Position numbers and translations under genes: made by a program
The notes under the pieces: model-generated
What the model saw: the letters and a program-made list of their open reading frames with translations, nothing else
What the model was told of the DNA's origin: nothing
Databases searched by the model: none
From: Argopecten irradians
Lineage: Eukaryota > Mollusca > Bivalvia > Pectinida > Pectinidae
Assembly: GCF_041381155.1 (NCBI RefSeq)
Contig: NC_091143.1
Coordinates: forward strand, 36,942,679-37,006,678
Reading direction: 5' to 3'
Length of the DNA: 64,000 nt
In this document: positions 1 to 13,000 of the stretch, piece after piece
Numbering within the stretch: the first letter of the stretch is position 1
Layout of the letters: the number at the start of each line of letters is the position of its first letter

Positions 1-1134
1 AAACTATGGATGAGGTGGGATTGCATGGGGAGAGGAAACAGGTAGATGAGCGGAGTTGAATTTGCTTCTACTTTGAAGCACCAATAATTGCTTTTGCTTA
101 TGTTCAGAGGGTCATAAACTAATCAAATGCTTTGCTAAAAAAATTGAAATGCAATGATTTTGTAAATATTTAAAATTTATATTGTATAATATATAGTTAC
201 ATTCTCTCAAATGTAATTCAATGCAGAAAAAATAAGGAATATTTTATCCCAGTTTATCTTACTTCTGAACATAGCATAACATTTATTGTCATTTTAAAGT
301 TTAAAAAATAAAACTCTCCCTGCTCCCCTACTCTCCCTCCCCAATCATATCCCATCCATAATATTCAGCTTAAAATATGCAAATACAAAAATGCATATTG
401 TACAATGCAATAGAATATGATAAATGGCATTTTTATGGTATAAATATTATGGCACGACATGAACTTTATTCTTGCATAATTCACATTTTACAAAATTGGG
501 TCACAGTAGGTCACTATGACCTATTTTTGACAGTAAGTTGTCCAATTTTTATTATTTTTAACATATCAATGCATAATAATTCATGGAAAATCGTTCAAAA
601 ATATTATTTGGATCTAGCAAAACTGGACCAAACAGAAAGTTGACCCTCCAGTTTAACCCCACCCATTCCTACACCAGCCACCCTATTACTCACAAGGACT
701 ATGACCTGGCCTTTATCATATGCCATATCATGATGTCCTAACCCCCGGCTATCTGTAAACATAAAATAATGCTTATCGGTCATGGCCACCAGAGGGCCAA
801 AATTGGCACTTTTCCATAGAAACTCATAAATCAAATTATTTCTTTATTGTGTAAATATATTTCGAATTTTAAAAAGTTTAGTTTTCCACTTCTATTTTCC
901 GTTGATATTATATCCATGATATACACCGAGTTCCTTGATGTTATCTTTCACCCATGAATTATTTCTAAAGTTTGGAGGCCTCTGTTTCCAAATACCTATA
1001 CGTGATCCTTTCGTTTTTCTAAGTTTACCTTCGTACCAAAGGCTTTTTCATATTTAGATAGAATGTGGAAAATAAATTAAGATAATGTTAAAATAGATAA
1101 AGTAGATAATATTAAATTATTGATTATTTTACAG

Positions 1135-1485
1135 GTGGTGTGGCATGACTCGGTTAAGGTCGGATGTGGTGTTAAAGTGTGTGGTACTCTCACCAACAGC
1201 TCTATGAAGAAAGCAACTTATGTAGTGTGCAACTATGGTCCAGGGTAAGATTTTACTTTCTGTATCGACATTAAAACTAACACCGTCTTCCAATTAAAAA
1301 CTAAAACCGACTTCGTTAGAGTAAATCGTATATAACCGTTATATTAATTCGGAATTTCGATAGCCAGCAGTGGTAGAGGAAATTATTTGAAAAGCATCGA
1401 TATATTACAAAATGTAAATAATTCGATGTGGTGATTACATTTCAGTGGAAACTATCGCGGAGAACATCCCTACCCTTCTCAATAA
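1135..1485 (+). CDS. CAP-domain (CRISP/SCP) secreted protein, 3' exons only
   Basis: Two coding exons at 1135-1244 and 1446-1485 (stop TAA 1483-1485). The first follows an acceptor ending in tttacag and ends at a gtaaga donor in phase 2. The second restores the frame. The peptide contains VVWHDSVKVGCGVKVC and VCNYGPGGNYRGEHPY. These match the end of the CAP/SCP domain: the conserved W-x5-GCG-x3-C block and the C-N-Y-x-P-x-G-N-x-x-G CAP signature. CAP proteins (CRISPs, venom allergen-like, GLIPR) are normally secreted and disulfide-bonded. The N-terminal part of the domain and any signal peptide lie left of the window; I found no further exon in 1-1130. The exact CAP subfamily cannot be told. 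A possible alternative last exon lies at 1796-1856. Confidence 0.85.
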
Positions 1486-1795
1486 CCAGTAAGTACAAGG
1501 ACAAGGACAACAGTAGTTTTAACTACAAGCGTGATATCGCTTTTCATAACTCAATAAGTATCAATGTGTTTGATTTTGTGGATAATCTTTTCGAAATTAA
1601 TGCCCCCCAAAAAAATGAAAAAAATAACGTATTTATAAACAGTTTTAAAATTTTGCGATCTTCCAACAAGTGTGTATAAAGAGATTATATTTCTCAATAC
1701 TTTTGCGGATCAAATTTTCGCAATCATAATATTGTATAACGACATCGCGAAATATCTTCCCGCAAAAATAATCTCTATATTATTTCTATTTACAG

Positions 1796-1871
1796 GTTCC
1801 ACAAAGAGCTATATATAGAACTTCCGGATGATCTTCCTTGTGGCATTAAAATGTAAATTAACCGAAATAAA
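1796..1871 (+). other. Candidate alternative or 3'-UTR last exon of the CAP gene, with poly(A) signal
   Basis: After the acceptor ttctatttacag an open stretch runs from 1796 to a TAA at 1854-1856, encoding FHKELYIELPDDLPCGIKM in one frame. An AATAAA signal follows at 1866-1871. If exon 1135-1244 (phase 2) is spliced directly here, the frame is kept and gives a different, Cys-containing C-terminus that lacks the GNYRGEHPY end. Alternatively the exon is 3' UTR joined through the gtaagt donor at 1489, four bases after the regular stop. Both readings are inference. Confidence 0.5.
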
Positions 1872-3570
1872 TAGATATAATGTATATTATGAACTTTCTA
1901 TTGGTGTGTAATGTTGTTCTTTTAGTAATATACGTTTTAATTGTCAACACTAGTTTCTTCAAAGCTTCAAAGGTTGTGATATACTATAAATTTTTATCTT
2001 TGTTGTAAAGGATAACTGAATAACACACCAAAGGATTGAAATCATGAATTGGTATTACTTACTAGAACTATAGCAATACTCCGTCCAAAGGTTTTCTACA
2101 TCTTTCGAACTTCTGTCACCTATTTTCAACCTCAATTTATCATATTCATCACCACGCACGATTCAGTTTTGATTGGTTTCTGCGACGTAAATTAAAAAAA
2201 AAATTGTTTTGAAATATTATGACGGTATACATCCTCTCCAAACACTGATACATGTCGGTGAACTGGCAATCCCAAGTACATCAGAGATTAAATTGAAAGT
2301 AACTATTTACTCGCCTACACACAATTTCAAATATTTAAAGGTCCATGCCTCATTAACTGAAACTGTTTTTTAATCGAACTTTATTATAACGAGTATAATG
2401 TTGAGCCCCAAAAATATTTAGCCGTTAGTACTACTTTACCATCACTGTTTTTATATTTTAAACGGATAAATCAAATGTTAATTTTCTTACCGCGGGTCGT
2501 CTTCTGTTTCCAGTCCTAATTACTGCGCAGAAGCTGACTATCACTAAATCACGAAGCAAAACACCAAAATGAAACTTCATTCTTCACATATGTACACTAG
2601 GAACCCTGCGCTGTTTTGGTGTTGTAACTTTATCTTTGGCTATAATCATAGATATTGTGACGTCATAATTGTAACTGATAAACTTTCATTTACATGTATT
2701 TTTCTGAAACATAGTGGATTTTAACAAGGAAACTGTCACGATTTGGGTTCATTTCATGTGTGTTGAAACCAACTCGAGTTCAACACGAACAAGAGTGGGA
2801 CGTATACGGAGGCCGAATACAGCCTGAGAAAACACATCTAATATCCATATGACTTGTACTTTCGTAGATGTGACCAACAATGTTTCCGAAATAAAACACT
2901 GAAGTTTATCAATAATGTTTATACTATCAGAACACCATATTCTTGGCCCCAGATAAAGTTGCAACCTCAAACAGATACAATTTTGTCTGTGTAGATCTAT
3001 AATGTTATCATTTAGGGTTCATTTCGCTATTTTGTTGCGTGGAATAGTCAACTACTGTGCGATAATTAGGACGACGGCAACAATGAGACGACTCGCGGTA
3101 TACAAATTAATATTGACCCAATTAAATCAAAACTTAAACGTCTTAGTACGTATTAAATCCAATTAAATTACATATTTATCATATACTTTAAGATACAAGA
3201 ATTCAGTCAAATAAAAGCGGAAACTAATAGTTAATTAAATTTTTGTTATTTTGTTGTGTGATAAGAGGCTGGGGGTTCTCCTCAATGATGTTCTGAAACG
3301 AACATAAGGCGTCAGAATTGTTCTGATTTATAAAGAATAATAAACCAAGTCATAACAAACTTATAACTTTGTGTTTGCAGACCCCAAACTATCAGAATAC
3401 ATTTATGCTACATTAAGCTTTTAAAACATATATTTAAATATCTATACAGTTGAAGTATTATGACTGATTTTAGCATTGTTAGTGCTAACAACAGATATCT
3501 GATTGATGTACCTTGGAAAGGAGATAACACTCTATTATAATGTATATTTCAACATTAAACTATTTTCTTA

Positions 3571-3700
3571 TGGAATTTAGGCTCTAAATAGATGACTGAG
3601 CTTTGCAGACAATCTACATAATGCGCATTGGCTCATTATGAATTGATTGCCTGCAAAATTCTGGCATCTATATAGACCATATATTCAACGAGAAGATAAT
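3571..3700. repeat. Imperfect palindromic repeat, same family as 5633-5774
   Basis: The arms fold around a centre near 3632: CTTTGCAGACAATCTACATA on the left pairs imperfectly with the segment around 3640-3690 that ends in ggcatctatatagacc. The same arm sequences, including the cataatgcgc centre, occur at 5633-5774. Clear target-site duplications were not found, so the transposon class is open. Confidence 0.55.
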
Positions 3701-3769
3701 CTAAAGTATATATTTACATTATTTGCTCATTTTAAATAAAACAGTGCTTGAAAATCGTTTATTAACGAT

Positions 3770-3925
3770 GATATACTCTACAACATGGAACAGCCATTTT
3801 GACGGCGATCAGATGACGTTACTATGACAAAATAAGTGACGTCATATAATGGTCACGTTTTGAGTGTTAGCTATCTATACCCATATAGACTTCATCTTGG
3901 TTGGTTAGCCCATCTCATAATTGTG
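3770..3925. repeat. Dispersed repeat, copy 1 (shared with 27825-27965)
   Basis: The segment starting acatggaacagcc and running through atggtcacgttttg to tatagacttca is repeated with substitutions at 27825-27965. Only two copies are seen in the window and no ends could be fixed. It is non-coding. Confidence 0.5.
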
Positions 3926-4429
3926 ACAAGCGAATGTAATTATACATATATATATATTATATATAAGTATTTTTCAAAATATAAATGTTTTTGATTATTA
4001 CAAAACATTTATGCAATATATAAGGTTTAAATGTTTTAGGGCTTGCGCGAATTTCTTGAATGGGACATAATTATATCGGAGAAAGTGGACGAAACTTAAC
4101 TTACGTTGTTATTTGTTTTTTGTTTTATTTTTATTTCAATCGAGTCATTACTTCGTAAGGTATCGTATCGCGAGCAATGTGCAGAATAGAATCATACATT
4201 GGTCTAACAAGTGGACAGGAATATCTCAACACGAGTGAAAGATTTTGGCTGATCAACCCGAGGCTTGCGGCCTAAATCTTTCAAGAGGGTCGAGATATCC
4301 CTGTCCACTTGACAAACTAATGTTTTTTTTTATTTTTTTCAGAAAAAAATAATGACGTCCTCGACAGTCGCTCCGCGTTAATCGAAAACGTCATTGTTAA
4401 GAGCGTGTGTGCTGTCTTTTCCCAACCCA

Positions 4430-4501
4430 CATTCTCGATACTCCAGGGCTTCCGATTACTTACGATCTCTAGAGATCGGAAGCCCTGGAGTATCGAGGAT
4501 G
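4430..4501. mobile_element. Short palindromic MITE (catcctcgatactccaggg family), 9-bp TSD
   Basis: A 72-bp near-perfect hairpin starts CATTCTCGATACTCCAGGG and ends CCCTGGAGTATCGAGGATG. It is flanked by cccaaccca (4421-4429) and cccaacccg (4502-4510), a 9-bp target-site duplication with one mismatch. Duplications of 9-10 bp are typical of Mutator-like transposons, so a MULE-derived foldback MITE is the best guess. Other copies lie at 15027-15325, 60995-61084 and a half copy near 24577. Confidence 0.75.
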
Positions 4502-5632
4502 CCCAACCCGAGGCTTTTTGAAGGTTAGACTGTTTTGAAACTCCTCCAGGGATACAGATTTCCCTATACAACTCAGTAGGTAGAGAATGCTGTTTTTTCT
4601 GCCCATGGAATTTAAAAAAAAATGTTCCAAACTATAAATACCAGCTATCAAAAAAGAAAGGCATTTGTTTACTAAACTGTATAAAATTGGAGTTTTTTTA
4701 TTTTGTCAATTATTTAACATTATTTCTATCTAGTTTGTAAAACTGTTTGCAGTGTGACAGACAAGTATCTAAATCATTTTGAAATACAAAGACAAAATAA
4801 ACTAAATCAAAAAAATAATAACATATATTGTACCAAAACCTTTTAATACAGACATTTTATCGGTTTATCATCAACGAAATATGTGTTGAGGCAGGCTGAC
4901 TACGATAATCATGAGGCCAAAGTACAGCACGCGCGTGAAGCACGAGCTCTAGGTCAAAGGTGATATGGATTGTCCAATTGGACTGCACAGGTTATTTTTT
5001 TTATTTACATATGACGTTTTACAACTTCCTGTTTATCACACGAACTTGTTCTATGAGACAGAGAAATCTTACCCTCACCGGAAGTGCATATATCTCTGTT
5101 CGATAAGGTAGAAAAAGCTATCCTTTCCAGTAACAACAGCGTTATGACCTGTCGGTATGGGAGACTGATCTGTCTGCATTAAAGCAACATGATTGGTCTC
5201 AATCCTCCCCACTACATTTTACTTACTAAATACTAAAACTTATCTGGTTTTGTGTCTCATCTCAGTGTGGCAGTGAACCGAACAAACACTAAGGTTCATC
5301 TCATTTGGTTCTGCTTTACTAAAAGGATGTGTCATGTGCCAAATGTAGGTCGCTTTGAACCGTACTTGGTTAACATATTAATCTAAACACATTCGACCAT
5401 AGTCAAGCTTCGAAAAATTGAAATAGGCACTGTCCGAATGATAGACATTGATCGAAACAAGTTTATTAAATTGTACGTTGTGACCACATTCAGAATAATC
5501 ATTACTTTCGAGTTTCATATTCAACGTCCTTCTACTGTCAACCAATGATTAAAAATGGCAATGTCCATTTATTAAGTGATTTAATCTACAAAATAGTATT
5601 ATATAAAAAAACTTACATTATGTAAGCATTCA

Positions 5633-5774
5633 ACTATCTTCCTATGGCATCTATGTTCTGTAAAGATGCCAGATCTTGTAAGCAATCTTCATAATGCGCT
5701 CTAGCGCATTATGAGATGATTGTCTGCAAAGCTCTGGTATCTATATAGACCATAGATGCCATAGGAAGATAGTG
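5633..5774. repeat. 142-bp palindromic repeat (hairpin)
   Basis: The left arm begins ctatcttcctatggcatcta and the right arm ends tagatgccataggaagatag. The centre is ataatgcgctctagcgcattat. The arms are about 65 bp and roughly 85 percent paired. It is related to the palindrome at 3571-3700. No clear target-site duplication was seen, so it is only called a foldback-type repeat. Confidence 0.65.
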
Positions 5775-5809
5775 TCATGCTTATATTTAGATCATTTCAG
5801 CTCATTAAA

Positions 5810-5910
5810 TATTGACAAATTTCACGACGTTGTTATGTATTTTAGACTGATACCGTTGAAATTCCAAATCGTTGATCAATACGATTAAGCAGGTGCACCA
5901 TGTACCCATA
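5810..5910. repeat. Dispersed repeat shared with 24470-24570
   Basis: The segment beginning gacaaatttcacgacgttgt and running to aagcaggtgcaccatgta recurs at 24470-24560 in the same orientation, with scattered substitutions. In the second location it abuts the half copy of the catcctcgatactcc MITE. Function and boundaries are unknown. Confidence 0.5.
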
Positions 5911-6424
5911 CCCTAACCAAGTCACGCACGTTAAACAAATGCAATACATAACCACTGAGGAGATGAAGAAATTATTTTTAGACAAGAACATGCATCTAAT
6001 AAGGTAAACACACTACTGTAAGAGCGATATGAGTAGTTCTAGTCAAAAATTTCTTTACTACAAAATGTACACTGGCAAGGGCCGGGGTTTGGCATGCAAG
6101 ATATTCGACCACTATGTGTAATTTCACTACAGTGTGCTTTTCTGGCATATCACAATAAAATCAAATAATCTTTTTTGTGCATATGTGCAAATTTTAATGT
6201 ACTCTGAGACTTGATTGCCTCTTTAAGGAATCAAAGACAAAAACATCACCCTTGTCATTGCCCACTGTATAGCCGACACAGGATAGTATGATTTATTACG
6301 TCAGTTCGTTGAGTTTTGCTGGGGACTTCCGGTTTTCTCGATATTCCACTTGCGCTGTTCTTATAGATTCGTTGCATCATTAATTACACGAAAACTGGAA
6401 ATTCCGGGAATGGTTGTATCTAAG

Positions 6425-6430
6425 TATAAA
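6425..6430 (+). promoter_or_regulatory. Candidate TATA box of cysteine-rich gene A
   Basis: TATAAA lies 64 bp before the start codon at 6494, giving room for a transcription start near 6455 and a short 5' UTR. The call rests on position only. Confidence 0.35.
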
Positions 6431-6493
6431 TCCAATGTTGGCCGGCCAGGGATTAGTAGCTAGAGGATTTACAGGCTCAGTCTGACCCTCAGA

Positions 6494-8922
6494 ATGTTCC
6501 ATCAGTCGATGTTGATGATACTTGTTATAACTAAGGCAGCACTTGTCTTATCCCTGCAAGGCCCTTCAGTGACACCCGAATGTGCGATGCTTATTTCAAG
6601 GTAAGACAATGCTGTATGTATATTCAAGTCAAATTTATTGCCATGTGGAATAATTGACGTTCATGATATACGATTGTCAGAATTCAATATTGCATTCAAA
6701 GCGCTTAAACTCATTGAGTAAGCCAATTGATCACATGTACAATGTACAGTATTCACAAACAAAAGTATATTACATCAACTCTTCATTGATTTCGAACGTT
6801 GCATTTTTGCACGTGTCAACTGGCTGTATTTACTTGTTCTTGGCATGATTTGAAAATGTGAAAGCACAACTTTATAGTTAGAGAATATATCCGTGGTGTT
6901 TCGAGTGAAGATGTTTATTGTTGCCATGTATGAATAGTCGAACTACTTAAAAAACATGCATGTGATAATTCAATGACAATCAATCAATAATGAAAGTGAA
7001 AGCATATATTTATTAATAGATACAACTGAAGATTGATCTAATTGCCGAATTTTAAGTATCACAACTGTACTAGATTACTGTGAATTAATCATTGTGTGTA
7101 GTACTTATGAGTAATGAGAAAGGGAATACACATAGCATTACATAAACCACAATGAAATGATAAAATTTTCATTTACTCCACTTTTTTTTGGTCTGGTAGT
7201 ATCAGCAATATTTTTTTCTTAGAATATACAATAGTTGTGTGACGTTCAAATGGTAAGGCCGTTTCACTTTTTAATTTGCATATGGTTTACTTTCTTCAGG
7301 TCATTTGTAAATTATAAATTCGAGTGTTTTTGCTCATTTACATAACGATTGGCGAAATATTTGTCTTCTCGAGCTCAATAAGCGCATTCTGTTATTTGTG
7401 AGATAAGTTCATAATTTATTGTACGGCGTGTGGTTCGTCATTAAATCACCTGTCCCGTTTAACATGTTCATATAGCAGATATAAAAACAATCGTAATGTA
7501 TTCTTGGAAATCTATATTTTATTGTTCCATTGCACAAGTCGACTATGAGTTTTGATATAACTATCGTGTTCATAGGTTTTTGTCATTAACTGTGGAGTTA
7601 ATGACATAATTTTCTATTTTTGTTTTATTATTTCAGGAGAACGAATATTAACAATGTTTTACCGAGTTGTACCTCGGGAACAATAACATGTAGATCTGGC
7701 AGATGTCCGGCACGTCTGGTTCTCAGATTTCATTCTAACCCATCAGAAGTATGCTTTGGACATGATGTTTATAATGGGTCTGTCTACACAGTGTCGACAA
7801 CATCAATGGAGACATATCAGGTCTTACCAGGTAAATCAGATATCTCAACAGATTACTACGCATGCTAAATACGTACATATCGCGAAAAACGTCATTTTGA
7901 CCACATCTGATTGGTATTAAAATACTAAGACAAAGTAACTTTGATGTATGATTAGTTGAGGACTTTTGATTTGTTTACTTACTTACTGTACTTTCTGTAT
8001 TTATTTATAACATGAAATATTCATGTGTTCATTCTGTCTGAGTTTGGAATTTTGATATCCAAGCATTGCTGTTACTATTTTGAATTTCATAGGGATGTAA
8101 AAGAAATTTTGTTTTCAAACTTAAAAATTGAAACTTTTGAAAAAGCTTGCAAACAAATTTTTTTTTAGTTTTAGTTTTTAATTTTTGATGTTCTAGTAGA
8201 GGGCGCTTTGTAATCAAGGTTGGCATGATGTTTTGTTTTGAAATTTAAATTTGAACACAATGTTAATATCACATTTTATTTACCACGCAGAACAAAATGG
8301 AAAACAGATAAATAGAAAACTGAAAAATTGAAACTTAGAAGTAAACGTTATATGTTATAAAAGTTGGCACTTAAAAACTGAAAATAGAAATTTTAAAATT
8401 AAAACTAAGAAGTTATCGTAATAAAACGTAAAAGCTAGCGATTAAAAATTGGAAATAGAAAACTGAAACTTTAGACTGACAAGTTAACATAATAAAATAT
8501 AAAAATTAGAAACAATTATGATGTCCCATATTACACTCCATAAAAACTATCTACATCATTTCCGCTAACAATTAGCCGATGTGATGTCCGAAACAGTGTG
8601 ATGTCATTAACTTTGATGCCAGACATGATATTGTATGTAGTTGTCTTCAATAATGCTGAATATTTCTATTTTTTTTTTTTTCATTTTTAAAGGCAAGCAT
8701 CCGTGTATACCAGAGCTCACAAACCATGACGTCACGATAACGTTGGACGGAGACGACGGCCAGGTAGTATATTTTAAATCAACAACCCACAAGAAGAACA
8801 AAATCAAGACAAACAGACGTAAACCAACGTGTCAAAAACTTCGCTATTTGAAGAAGTTCTGCAAATGTAGATCCAAATACACACTTGAGTGCCAGCCGTG
8901 TGTAAAAATTTGTTCCTTGTGA
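6494..8922 (+). CDS. Small secreted cysteine-rich protein A (unrecognised family)
   Basis: Complete three-exon gene: 6494-6600, 7637-7830 and 8693-8922, 531 nt, 176 aa plus stop. Introns are GT-AG in phases 2 and 1, and the frame is continuous. Residues 1-20 (MFHQSMLMILVITKAALVLS) form a hydrophobic signal peptide with no later membrane segment, so the product is probably exported. The mature part has twelve cysteines: C30, C47, C54, C59, C75, C105, C147, C157, C159, C167, C170 and C174. A Lys/Arg-rich stretch covers residues 133-160. A candidate TATA box is at 6425 and an AATAAA at 9178-9183. It resembles gene B on the opposite strand in exon structure and in five cysteine positions. I do not recognise a named domain. 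A secreted ligand, defence peptide or shell-matrix protein are all possible. Confidence 0.85.
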
Positions 8923-10065
8923 AACCCTTTCTGCGAACTCCTTAAACGTCATGCTTTCACATCATAAATATCAATTATAAAGCAAGAAAAAATCGAACGA
9001 TTATTGATTTGATTATCCGTTTGTAACGTCGTTATTTGTGGGAAGTGTCCGCCATTTGAGACATTATGTAAATATAGGACACAAATTCACTGTGATTATG
9101 ACTGATTGTCAAGAGTGCATGGCCTCCAGTTTTTAAAGAATTATGTAACTAGTGACGCATATATATACAATGTATAAAATAAAAATGTTTTGACGGGTTC
9201 GGTAATACCAAAATCCATACCATCCTCTTACCTAGTCGTGTCAATTTCCAAATGCAATTTACATTAATTCACCAATATTTTAATGCAAAGACTAAAATGT
9301 TCAAAACATTGGATTATTTTCTACAGTTTTCGCCATTTTAACATACATTAGAAGTTAATTGTTTTGTTGTTCATCATAACACTGACGAAATAATATAATT
9401 CTTAGATTCGATCCAGAGATGTGCGACAAATGTTGGCGTAAAACTATTCCGGATAGTATAGTTCTGTTCTTACTTATTCATTCACAGTGTCTGTAATACA
9501 CGTATAAAGTTTGTTTTTATTTTGAGTTAATATAGATATTTTTGTATGGCAAACGACTCATATGTTTCTTTACACATGAATGCATCGCATGAGTCTTTAA
9601 CAAATATGATCTGCTGATATGATTTTTCTTCTGATTATGAACATAATGTTTAGCTTTGAATATAAATTTACCGGTTCAGATTATGTTCTAGATGTCTAAA
9701 ACACTTTTATGTTTTATTTTGGGGATCACTGTCTAAATAATGATGATGAAATTGCATTCCTCATAAATGCTGCATGTAAGTACGATATTTCATATTTCCT
9801 AAGCACTCTTCTGTATTTCTCGAACAGGGTGGCATATATCAGGTTCTTTATCTAATATCCACATAATTTAGTCGATAATATGCTCATTGAGTTCTCTGAT
9901 CTATCAGATGAACATTGTACATATAACAAAGTCGGTAATATGTACATATCAAGTTATTTTATTATATAAGATATGCACATTACCAAGTCGGTTATTTTGG
10001 TAGTTATTTTTTATTGTGAACCAAGTTTCAAAATCATAAGCCAATTTGCTGGAGAAACGCCATGG
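8923..10065. other. Convergent intergenic stretch between genes A and B
   Basis: This stretch holds the 3' ends of two facing genes: an AATAAA on the + strand at 9178-9183 (gene A) and TTTATT at 10010-10015, which is AATAAA on the - strand (gene B). Otherwise it is AT-rich, with no supported exon or transposon. Confidence 0.6.
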
Positions 10066-13000
10066 CTAACAGCCTTTATTCGGGTTATCCTCAAACGCCT
10101 TGCGGTTGGATTGGTTGAAGTATCTAAATAAAACTGAATAAGCCATCATGTCGGAAGACTTTTTAAGCGTTATTCTTTGTCCTTTCTTCATGCACCATAT
10201 TTCGCCTGTAAAGGTTACAAAACGAGTGTCACACATAACAAAACAATTAAAAAATTTAAGTCCAGTAAACCAATTTATTTTCGCAAACAACTTTATTTCA
10301 TATTTTCATGCCTAACTACTTTTTCTTGACGATTTAATCTCGCGATTATAGATTTCTATTGTTCTATTTCACGACCTGACACACTGTACGACAAGGGATT
10401 GTCGTGATTTGTCTACAAAATTAAATCGCACGCAGATATCAATTTGTTTCCATAGTTACTGAGCTACAAAACAATAATATCGGTCTCATAATCATTGCTT
10501 AGGAATCTGACCTTTGATGTCTAGGTCTAACGATCAGCAATTTAATCCATTTAAGCATTGATGTCACTACTTTTTAACTTCATTTGGGTTTTAAATAAAT
10601 TTTGTTTTGCAAACTTTTGTGATAGTCCGCTACGTTCACAGTTTTGCAAACAATTTTTTTTTCATACCCCGATGAAGTTGAAAAAATAGTGACAACAATG
10701 CTTATAATTAAAAATTAATTTTTCAGACAACTTGATAAAATAAAACACGTTTAAAGGTACGACTCCATTGACTTTCCAATGGATTTTTTCCCCAAATCAA
10801 TCCGCAACGTCGGATTTACGCTTTGTTCTTGGATTTATTCTTTAAAAAGATGTGAAGAATACGAATCGGCTAATCAAAGACAAAATAATCATATTCAACT
10901 CCAGCGATATACTGATAGTGACTTCACGTATATAATATGAACATTATAATTAGGTCCGTCCGTTTCCAGGATGTTTTTGTAGGTGAATTACAGCGAGGAT
11001 GCCCTTAAGAAAAACCAGCGAACCAATGTCAGTAATCGATAACTGCATGTTTTCTATATCTGGACCACCAGTTGGAAGGCTGAGATCGAGACTAATTTAA
11101 AGGAATCCAACTACTGCATGATACATTATTGTATTTACGATGGCCAGAGTTTGACTACTACACATCTGATACTTCTCGACTTCAAGGGGGAGATCAAATT
11201 TATTTACAATAGTCCTCGAATTCAAGGGGGGATACAATCTATTTTAGCAATACCGAGACTATTCATGACCACCAAGTAACGTGTTTAAATGTAATCAATG
11301 GCTTGTTTAAGAGATCGAACTAGAGGGCCTCAAACTAGCATGTCTAATCAACACACTATCCCAACGATAATCCAAGCGATCTACTAAAAGGCAAAAGGTA
11401 CAACTACGATCACATGACAGACGTTTGTTAGAGGACAGTAATAGATAAGATCCCAACTTTTACGATTCTGTAAAGCAACTTCCGTTCGCGGATATTAATT
11501 TTCGCGTTTACCATTTTAAAATAAAGTCGCGAAGATTATCCTTCGCGGATTTACAATTGAATGGAAATGTATCAATGGTGAAGATAAAAATTCGCAGAGA
11601 TAAACTTTTTCGAATTTATTTGAATATCAAAATTCGCGAAAATAAAACCCACGTGAAATAAAATGTGTTTGCAATAATTAAAATCGTGCATCATAACTGT
11701 AGCTGTAACGCTATATTTGATTGTGGTTAACAGGTAGAGAAAAATATACTTTGACAATGTGACATGATACTCGATGTAATACCATCAACAACAATGTTAC
11801 AACTTAAGGATGAATTCCTCTGAGGTTTCAGTCTCTTTTGACATAGATCAAAGAAGATTTTCAATTACAAGATAAAATTACAATATAAGAAGCCAGTTTC
11901 AAAGTTTGTCTAAAAATGTATTTCTATTCTTAGTAGGTTTATTAATACATGGATTTTAAGAAATGACCCATTTGGCAGTTATTTTAATACGGGGATTTTT
12001 AGAAATGACCTATTTGGCGGCCATTTTTGAGTAGTGTCAAAGGTTTATTTATTTATTTTTTACTTAAATTGTTTTTACTTAAATCAACATTGCACAGGCA
12101 TTTTAGCTGTATCGAGCTAATGTTTGACGTAGTTACGTCTTTACTAGGTTCGTGGTAATTACAATATTGAGAATTAATGTGTGGAATGATACACTTTTGT
12201 ACACAATGTTTAAACGAGGCAATAAAACACAAACCCCCATTATTTTGTCTGATTTAGAAAGAGCAACATTTTCCCTATTGATATGCAAAATATGTACAAA
12301 AGTTTAAAACCAGACTTTTTCTATAAAGGGTTTTTGGCAAAAATGGCTGAAAAATGGTGGCTGCATATTTTAGCTCAAAATAAAGGAGTAAGGGTAGCAT
12401 ATGTTGTTTTTCTAAGAAAATAATATGTGAATTTAACCATAACTGATACATATTTAAAGAAAACCACTAGAAAATAAGGTATGCAAACATACCGCATATC
12501 AAACACCTCATTAGGAAATTATAGCTTTAATCTCTCGTGTATATGGTCAAAACGGCAAAATTTCCCATAAAATCCACTATTTTGCCTATTACAATGAGGT
12601 ATCTTTGAGTGACAATAGCTCAAAACGAGCACACGGACACATTTTTTTTCTTCCATTCTCTTCTGTGGTAACAACTCCTATTTCTAAAAATCTGTATGCA
12701 AAAAAAGTTTCATAGAAGAAAATTTTGACTTCTCAGAGGTGTACATTAAGTAAGATTTAAATAATCAGTGTTACATCAAGAAGAAAATGTCATTGTTGTT
12801 AGCCCATCTACTTACCTTTTTTGAGCAGTCTTCGTCGGCTTCCAACTAGCACATCTTGGGTACAGCTGTAGATACAGAGATTGTAGTTGGGACTGTGGTT
12901 TTTCGTGCGGACCTGCAGACATCGGTATGGGTTGATCATCCACGGATACTCAAACGTTATCAATCCTTCATCACAGAAACCAGGTATCTTTGCCCGCCTA

